Source: Insolitispirillum peregrinum (GTDB lineage Bacteria; Pseudomonadota; Alphaproteobacteria; Rhodospirillales; Rhodospirillaceae). From it: DNA of 64,000 bases. The DNA lies in assembly GCF_042665255.1 (NCBI RefSeq), contig NZ_JBHTCD010000002.1; one strand, 5' to 3'. Below are positions 58,861 through 64,000 of the stretch, one piece after another. A program made the position numbers and the translations under genes. The notes beneath the pieces were generated by a model. The model did not search any database, was not told the DNA's origin, and worked only from the letters and a program-made list of their open reading frames with translations. Within the stretch, counting starts at the first letter, position 1; every line of letters starts with the position of its first letter.

Positions 58861-60222
58861 ATGAGCACCCAATCTCCCGGTGCGGGCCCTGTGCCCGCTG
58901 CCGAGCTGGCCCGCGCCACCGCCAAAGTGATGGCCCGCCTGTTGCCGTTCCTGTTGCTGATGTACGTGCTGGCCTTTCTGGACCGGGCCAACGTCGGCTT
59001 TGCCAAGAAAGTCTTTCAGGCTGACACCGGCATCGGTGATGCTGCCTTTGCGCTGGGTGCGGGCATTTTCTTCATCGGCTATGCCCTGTTCGAAATCCCC
59101 AGCAACCTGATCATGCACCGCGTCGGTGCCCGCGTCTGGATGTGCCGGATCATGGTCACCTGGGGCCTGATTTCGGCGGCGATGGCCTTTGCCCACGGCG
59201 AGACCTCGTTCTACATCCTGCGTTTTTTGCTCGGCGTGGCCGAAGCCGGATTCTTTCCCGGCGTGATCCTCTACATCACCTACTGGTTCCCGGCCCATGT
59301 GCGCGGGCGGGTGATGGGGTTCTTTTACTTCGGCGCACCGCTGGCCTTCATCTTTGGCAGCCCGCTGTCCGGCCTGTTGCTGGACCTGCACGGAGCCGCC
59401 GGTCTGCACGGCTGGCAGTGGATGTTCCTGGTCGAAGGCCTGCTGGCCTCGGTGGTCGGAGTGTGGGCGTTCTGGTACCTGTCGAACCGTCCCGCCGATG
59501 CCACCTGGCTGAGCGACAGCGAAAAGGCCGCCCTGATGACCACGCTGGAGGCCGAAGACCGCCACAAGCAGGACCACGGCCCGCGCGGGATGCTGGCCGC
59601 CCTGACCAATGGCCGCCTGCTGTACCTGTGCGCCATCTATGCCCTGATCCAGATGAGCGTCTATGGGGTGGTGTTTTACCTGCCGTCACAGGTTGCCGGT
59701 CTGCTGGGCAAGCAGGTCGGATTTGAGGTCGGTCTTGTCACCGCCGTGCCGTGGATCTGCGCTCTGGCCGCTGCCTGGTTTATCCCCCGCTACGCCGACC
59801 GCATCGGTGACCGCCGCCGGCCTGCCGCTGTGACTCTGGCTGCCGCCGGTGTCGGCATCGCCGCCTCGGCGCTGGCCGGTGCCAACGGCGCCCCCTTGCT
59901 GGCCCTGCTCGCCCTGTGTGTGGCCGCCGCTGGCTTCATCGCCGTGCAACCGCTGTTCTGGACCTTTCCGACCAATTATCTCGGCGGTGTCGCTGCCGCC
60001 AGCGGGCTGGCCTTTGTGAACTCCCTTGGCGCTGTCGGCGGCTTTGTTGCCCCCAATGTCAGGACCTGGGCCGAGGGGACCTTTGCCTCGACCACCGCCG
60101 GGCTGTACCTGCTGGCCGCCACCACCCTGCTCGGGGCCCTGCTGATCCTCGGCCTGAAGGGGCTGGGACTGACCACCGCCGCAGCGGCCCCGGCGCTGCA
60201 TCCGTCGCATCAGGACGCCTGA
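58861..60222 (+). CDS. MFS permease, anion:cation symporter type (probable sugar-acid uptake)
   Basis: The 453-residue, 12-helix major facilitator has the ACS-family pattern: RLLPFLLLMYVLAFLDRANV near residue 25 with the conserved FLDRANVGFAK, GYALFEIPSNLIMHRVGAR near 78-96 and LRFLLGVAEAGFFPGVILYI near 120. The central cytosolic loop lies near 205-240. Members carry D-glucarate, D-galactonate, L-rhamnonate (RhmT) and related acids with protons. Between the SDR and RhmD genes, L-rhamnonate is the likely substrate. A GAGAGGAAA ribosome binding site precedes the ATG. Confidence 0.85.
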   Translation: MSTQSPGAGPVPAAELARATAKVMARLLPFLLLMYVLAFLDRANVGFAKKVFQADTGIGDAAFALGAGIFFIGYALFEIPSNLIMHRVGARVWMCRIMVTWGLISAAMAFAHGETSFYILRFLLGVAEAGFFPGVILYITYWFPAHVRGRVMGFFYFGAPLAFIFGSPLSGLLLDLHGAAGLHGWQWMFLVEGLLASVVGVWAFWYLSNRPADATWLSDSEKAALMTTLEAEDRHKQDHGPRGMLAALTNGRLLYLCAIYALIQMSVYGVVFYLPSQVAGLLGKQVGFEVGLVTAVPWICALAAAWFIPRYADRIGDRRRPAAVTLAAAGVGIAASALAGANGAPLLALLALCVAAAGFIAVQPLFWTFPTNYLGGVAAASGLAFVNSLGAVGGFVAPNVRTWAEGTFASTTAGLYLLAATTLLGALLILGLKGLGLTTAAAAPALHPSHQDA

Positions 60223-60266
60223 GACTGCCCTCCGTTTCCCCGCTCCATCCCTTCAGGACCGACATC

Positions 60267-61445
60267 ATGAGCACACCCACCATCACCCACGTCCGTGCCT
60301 TTACCGTCCGCGGTGGCGGCGCCGATTATCACGATCAGGATCATGGTCACTGGATTGACGATCACATCGCCACCCCGATGAGCAAGTACCCCGAGTATCG
60401 GCAAAGCCGCCAGACCTTTGGCCTGAACGTGCTGGGAACGCTGGTGGTCGAGATCGAAGCCTCGTCCGGTGAGGTCGGCTTTGCCGTCACCACCGGCGGC
60501 GATATCGGGGCGTGGATCGTGGAAAAGCATCTCGCCCGCTTTGTCGAAGGCCAAAAGGTCACCGACATCGAAAAGATGTGGGACCAGATGTTCAACGGCA
60601 GCCTGTTCTATGGCCGGAAAGGCATCGTCCTGAATGCCATTTCCGGCGTAGACCTCGCCCTGTGGGACTTGCTGGGCAAGGTGCGGCAGGAACCCGTCTA
60701 TCACCTGCTGGGCGGGGCGGTGCGCGACGAGCTGCAATTCTATGCCACCGGCGCCCGCCCGGATCTGGCGCAACAGATGGGCTTCATCGGCGGCAAGCTG
60801 CCGCTGCACCACGGCCCGGCGGAAGGCGAAGAGGGCCTGCGCAAGAACCTGGAGCTGCTGGCCGACATGCGCCAGCGGGTCGGGGATGATTTCTGGCTGA
60901 TGTATGACTGCTGGATGAGCCTCGACGTCAATTACGCCACCCGGCTGGCGCAAAAAGCGCAGGAGTTCGGCCTGAAGTGGATAGAGGAAGCCCTGCCGCC
61001 CGACGACTACTGGGGCTATGCCGAACTGCGCCGCAACGTCCCCAAGGGGATGCTGGTCACCACCGGCGAGCACGAAGCCACCCGCTGGGGCTTCCGGATG
61101 CTGCTCGAGATGGGCTGCTGCGACATCATCCAGCCCGATGTCGGCTGGTGCGGCGGCATCACCGAACTGATCAGGATTTCGGCGCTGGCCGATGCGCACA
61201 ACGCGCTGGTGGTGCCGCATGGCTCCAGCGTCTACAGCTATCACTTCGTCGTCACCCGCCACAACAGCCCGTTCGCCGAGTTCCTGATGATGGCCCCGCA
61301 GGCCGACAAAGTTGTCCCGATGTTCAACCCCCTGCTGCTGGACGAGCCGGTGCCGGTCAACGGACGGATGAAGGTGCCGGACCGTCCGGGCTTTGGGGTG
61401 CGCCTGAACCCGGACTGCACCCTGACCCGCCCCTATTCACGGTAA
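60267..61445 (+). CDS. rhmD: L-rhamnonate dehydratase (enolase superfamily)
   Basis: The 392-residue enzyme removes water from L-rhamnonate to give 2-keto-3-deoxy-L-rhamnonate. The N-terminal capping domain carries DHGHWIDDHIATPMSKYPEY (residues about 25-44), which is diagnostic of RhmD and contains the histidine that contacts substrate. The barrel has the Mg ligands in LMYDCWMSLD near 212, KWIEEALPPDDYWGY near 238 and TTGEHEATRWGF near 265, and the catalytic histidine in VVPHGSSVYSYHF near 313. Length matches the family. ATG 60267 follows CAGGACC. A strong terminator ends the operon. Confidence 0.92.
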   Translation: MSTPTITHVRAFTVRGGGADYHDQDHGHWIDDHIATPMSKYPEYRQSRQTFGLNVLGTLVVEIEASSGEVGFAVTTGGDIGAWIVEKHLARFVEGQKVTDIEKMWDQMFNGSLFYGRKGIVLNAISGVDLALWDLLGKVRQEPVYHLLGGAVRDELQFYATGARPDLAQQMGFIGGKLPLHHGPAEGEEGLRKNLELLADMRQRVGDDFWLMYDCWMSLDVNYATRLAQKAQEFGLKWIEEALPPDDYWGYAELRRNVPKGMLVTTGEHEATRWGFRMLLEMGCCDIIQPDVGWCGGITELIRISALADAHNALVVPHGSSVYSYHFVVTRHNSPFAEFLMMAPQADKVVPMFNPLLLDEPVPVNGRMKVPDRPGFGVRLNPDCTLTRPYSR

Positions 61446-61529
61446 AGTCGTTCTACTTGGCTGGCACGCCTGACAGGCACACCACCACCCCATCGGGTAG
61501 GGCCGCGACGGTGGTGGTGCCAGCTCCTT

Positions 61530-61575
61530 GCCCCCGCTACCGGATATCCTCCTCTCCGGTGGCGGGGGCTTTTTT
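61530..61575 (+). terminator. Rho-independent terminator of the rhamnonate operon
   Basis: GCCCCCGCTACCGGA pairs with TCCGGTGGCGGGGGC (one mismatch) around a ten-base loop and is followed by six T residues. A second stem, GGCACACCACCACC/GGTGGTGGTGCC, lies just before it at about 61476-61521. Confidence 0.9.
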
Positions 61576-61608
61576 ATGTCCGGCATGGCAGCCTCCAAGG
61601 CGATCAGG

Positions 61609-61707
61609 GCATTGTGCGAAAAGTGGGAACTGGTTTTCGCAACAACAATGCGACAGAACAAAAGGTTAGACCAGCGTGCCTGCGTCCGGTTCAACGCACG
61701 CTGGTCT
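61609..61707 (+). repeat. Composite palindromic repeat, A then short B
   Basis: Module A in reverse orientation (61609-61651: GCATTGTGCGAAAAGTGGG to GCAACAACAATGC) is followed by the linker GACAGAACAAAAGGTT and a near-perfect short module B (61668-61707: AGACCAGCGTGCCTGCGTCC to ACGCACGCTGGTCT). It is the mirror of the unit before moeA. It lies between the rhamnonate operon terminator and the acyltransferase gene. Confidence 0.92.
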
Positions 61708-61785
61708 AGATTTTCCTTTTCAATCCCCAATCAAACCTGTAGCACCGGAGACCACCTCCTCCTTCAGAAAATACGGTCCCTGACA

Positions 61786-63777
61786 ATGATGCATCGCCGG
61801 GAAATTGATGGCCTTCGCGGTCTTGCAATCGCCGCAGTCGTTCTGTTCCATGTGAACAGCACCTGGCTGCCGGGGGGCTTTGCTGGCGTTGATGTCTTTT
61901 TGACCATCTCCGGCTATTTGATCACCTCGATCATCCATGGACGATTGCAACAGGGTCAATTTTCCCTGCTGTCGTTCTATGAGCGGCGCATTTACCGCCT
62001 GTTGCCCTCCTTCATTACAGTGACCCTCTGCACCACCATCGCGGCGGGCCTGTTGCTGATGCCAGAAGACCTGTCCGGCTTTGGAGGCTTTCTGAAAGCA
62101 ACATCATTTCTGATAACGAACTTCGCGGCCAAATCATTCTCTGATTACTTTGCCACTCAGGATCAGCCGCTGCTGCATTTGTGGAGCATTTGCCTCGAGA
62201 TACAATTCTACGCCGCTTATGCGCTGGCGCTGGCCCTGACTGGCCGATACCGCAAGGCATGGCTGTTCCCGTTGATCCTGCTGACAACCGCAGTCTCGTT
62301 CATCCTGAGCTGCACCATGATCGATACCCACCCCCGGTGGGTTTTTTACCTGCTGCCGTTCCGCTTTTGGGAATTCGGCCTTGGTGCGCTGGCGGCCTAT
62401 CCGCTGCTGCCCGTCCTGTCGCGCAAATGGGTGGCTGAAACCGTCAACCTCACCGGCCTCGTCCTGATCCTTGTTCCGCTTGTCGAGCATGATGCGGCAA
62501 CGGTGTTCCCCGGCCTTGCGGCCTTGCCGCTCTGCCTTGGCACCGCCCTGTTGCTGGGCAACAGCAATCATTCCGGGGCTGTGGGCCTGATCCTGAAATC
62601 CGCCCCGCTGACCCTGATCGGCCTCGTTTCCTACTCGCTGTACCTGTGGCACTGGCCGGTCAGCCTGTTCTACGACTACTACACATCGAGCACCCAGACC
62701 GTCCTCGATGCCCTGACGGTTCTGGTCCTCAGCGGCATCCTCAGCGTTGCCGCATGGTGGCTGGTCGAACGCCCGTTTTATCGCCGGCCCCCGCCGTTTT
62801 CCCGCAAGACCCTGCTCGGTGCCATCGGAGCCTCCCTGCTGGCGCTTGGCCTCGGCGGCATGGTCATCGAACGGGCCAACGGCTGGCCAGACCGCTGGTC
62901 CGCCACCGGCAAGGCCGATCTTGCGACCCTGCACAGCGACATCGAGACCGGCTGCGCGCACGGGCACATGGACATTGTTGCCAGAAGCGCCAGCGGCAAT
63001 TATTGCACCATTGGCAGCAAGGACACTCCGCCCACCTGGGCCCTGTGGGGAGACAGTCAGGCCCGCGCCTTCAGTGGTACGTTTGCCCAGACGCTGGACA
63101 AGGCCGGGCTGTCGGCCAAGCTGTTCAACCTGCACGGCTGCCCGCCTCTGGTGCAGGTTGGCACAACCCTTTACCCGGATGGCCTGTGCACGCTCCACAA
63201 CCGCCATGCCTATCAACAGATACTGGCCTCGCCCGAAATCAGGAATATCGTCCTGTTCAGCCGCTATTCGATGTATCTCCATGGCACATCATGGAGCGGC
63301 GGCGCCGGGCAAAAGGCCCGGAACTGGCTGACCGGGCAGAACGGGCAGCGCCTGAGCGAGGAGGAACGGGTCGCCCTGTTCGCCCAGTCCCTGCGCACCG
63401 AAGTGGCAGAGCTGACCCGCGCCGGTAAAACCGTCTACCTCTATTACCCCACCCCCGAAGCCGAAGTCTCCGCCGCCCGAATGGTGCTGTTGCGCGACTG
63501 GTGGCAGGAGCAACCCGCCGAAGTCCGCATTCCGCTCGGCTATTACCGGGCCTTGAACCGGGAGGTCCTGCCAGCCCTTGACGCCCTTGCCGCCGAACCG
63601 CCGGGGGCGCTGGTGCGGATTGAGCCCGCCACCCTGCTGTGCGGTCAGGACTCCTGCCCGACCAAGCTCGACGGACACCTGCTGCTGCGCGACAGCAACC
63701 ATCCGACCGATTTTGCCTCGGGCATTCTGGCCAGACCGCTGGCAGAGGCGATGGAGCGGGACAGGCACCCCGAATGA
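61786..63777 (+). CDS. OafA/YrhL-type membrane acyltransferase fused to an SGNH domain
   Basis: The 663-residue protein has an N-terminal acyltransferase-3 domain with about ten membrane helices. It starts with RREIDGLRGLAIAAVVLFH (conserved Arg/His of the family) and GFAGVDVFLTISGYLIT, then FYERRIYRLLP near 66 and SYSLYLWHWPVS near 285. A hinge helix near 345-365 leads to a periplasmic SGNH domain with WALWGDSQARAF (catalytic serine near 424), HGCPPL and the terminal DSNHPTDFASG containing the Asp-x-x-His pair. Such proteins O-acetylate O-antigen or other glycans. Two adjacent ATG codons serve as possible starts; no strong ribosome binding site is visible. Confidence 0.9.
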   Translation: MMHRREIDGLRGLAIAAVVLFHVNSTWLPGGFAGVDVFLTISGYLITSIIHGRLQQGQFSLLSFYERRIYRLLPSFITVTLCTTIAAGLLLMPEDLSGFGGFLKATSFLITNFAAKSFSDYFATQDQPLLHLWSICLEIQFYAAYALALALTGRYRKAWLFPLILLTTAVSFILSCTMIDTHPRWVFYLLPFRFWEFGLGALAAYPLLPVLSRKWVAETVNLTGLVLILVPLVEHDAATVFPGLAALPLCLGTALLLGNSNHSGAVGLILKSAPLTLIGLVSYSLYLWHWPVSLFYDYYTSSTQTVLDALTVLVLSGILSVAAWWLVERPFYRRPPPFSRKTLLGAIGASLLALGLGGMVIERANGWPDRWSATGKADLATLHSDIETGCAHGHMDIVARSASGNYCTIGSKDTPPTWALWGDSQARAFSGTFAQTLDKAGLSAKLFNLHGCPPLVQVGTTLYPDGLCTLHNRHAYQQILASPEIRNIVLFSRYSMYLHGTSWSGGAGQKARNWLTGQNGQRLSEEERVALFAQSLRTEVAELTRAGKTVYLYYPTPEAEVSAARMVLLRDWWQEQPAEVRIPLGYYRALNREVLPALDALAAEPPGALVRIEPATLLCGQDSCPTKLDGHLLLRDSNHPTDFASGILARPLAEAMERDRHPE

Positions 63778-63801
63778 ACGGCAGGGCGGGAAGGACAGGC
63801 G

Positions 63802-64000
63802 CTACTGCAGGCAGCGGACCAGAAAGGCGATGTCCTTTGCGGTCGCCGCCAGTTCCGGATCGGACCTGTCTTTCGTCTCGCTCGCGATTGTCGGCTTGAT
63901 GCTGTTGATTTCGAGGAAAGATTTCAGGACCTGGGCACGGATGGCAAAATTGACATTCTGAGGAATGTCACCGGTCACTTCGGCAACGGAGATCGCATTC
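63802..64000 (-). CDS. C-terminal end of a probable trypsin-like serine protease (partial)
   Basis: The last 65 codons of a gene that continues past the right edge. The sequence includes AISVAEVTGDIPQNVNFAIR and LKSFLEINSIKPTIA, and ends LVRCLQ before a TAG stop. The PQNVNFAIR-type strand followed by a xxFLExN helix is typical of the last strand of the chymotrypsin-like fold in bacterial trypsin-like peptidases with extra domains. With so little sequence, this is a tentative call. The gene converges with the acyltransferase gene, 24 bases apart. Confidence 0.5.
   Translation of the reverse strand, partial: NAISVAEVTGDIPQNVNFAIRAQVLKSFLEINSIKPTIASETKDRSDPELAATAKDIAFLVRCLQ

Overview
The window looks like a chromosome segment of a GC-rich alphaproteobacterium, most likely of the Rhodospirillales type. 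The evidence is gene order: rpmH-rnpA-yidD-yidC-engB-argB, then rodZ-like-ispG-hisS-hemA-prfA-prmC-DUF4167 gene. It also carries a ccoNOQP cbb3 oxidase operon and many start codons that are GTG. The exact genus cannot be named from the sequence alone. Most of the window is ordinary core chromosome. The accessory parts are an IS5-type fragment at the left edge, a four-gene Wadjet (jetABCD) defence operon, a sugar-acid catabolic cluster and a dense family of dispersed palindromic repeats.

Layout. 1-300: end of an IS5-family element. 301-2568: a bactofilin-like membrane protein and an OmpA-type lipoprotein (minus strand). 2569-4611: mostly non-coding, with a double cold-shock-domain gene. 4612-7143: moeA, two identical tRNA-Arg(ACG) genes and a DUF2786 gene. 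7465-13462: a haem-binding-type diguanylate cyclase, a regulator plus KefC-like antiporter, and modD. 13723-22445: an anion transporter, three nucleotide-sugar/polysaccharide genes, rsmB and an orphan NarL-type regulator. 23203-26512: ccoNOQP behind a perfect FNR-type box. 26929-29556: rlmI-like methyltransferase and an orphan sensor kinase. 29802-35491: ribosome and membrane-insertion cluster plus argB. 35564-44850: small secreted protein, rodZ-like, ispG, hisS, hemA, prfA, prmC and the DUF4167 gene. 45186-47678: esterase, MaoC protein and an unknown protein. 47998-55048: Wadjet. 55027-61445: AEC transporter, LysR regulator and an L-rhamnonate (2,4-diketo type) degradation operon. 61786-63777: OafA-like acyltransferase. 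63802-64000: C-terminus of a probable serine protease.

How the genes work together. JetABC should form an SMC-like DNA-translocating complex and JetD its nuclease; the family restricts plasmids. RhmD, the SDR and the FAH-family hydrolase make a short route from L-rhamnonate to pyruvate and lactate, with an MFS permease for uptake and a divergent LysR regulator. PrfA and PrmC form a translation-termination pair, since PrmC methylates the GGQ glutamine of PrfA. YidC, YidD, RnpA and bL34 form the classic translation and membrane-insertion block.

The most unusual signal is a composite repeat family seen at a dozen intergenic loci. Module A is a ~44-bp hairpin. It is joined by a conserved ~16-bp linker to module B, a ~40-bp hairpin. 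In six places B is opened by, or replaced with, a ~150-bp multi-hairpin core, module C. These units often begin on the stop codon of a gene. They also flank jetA and separate jetC from jetD.
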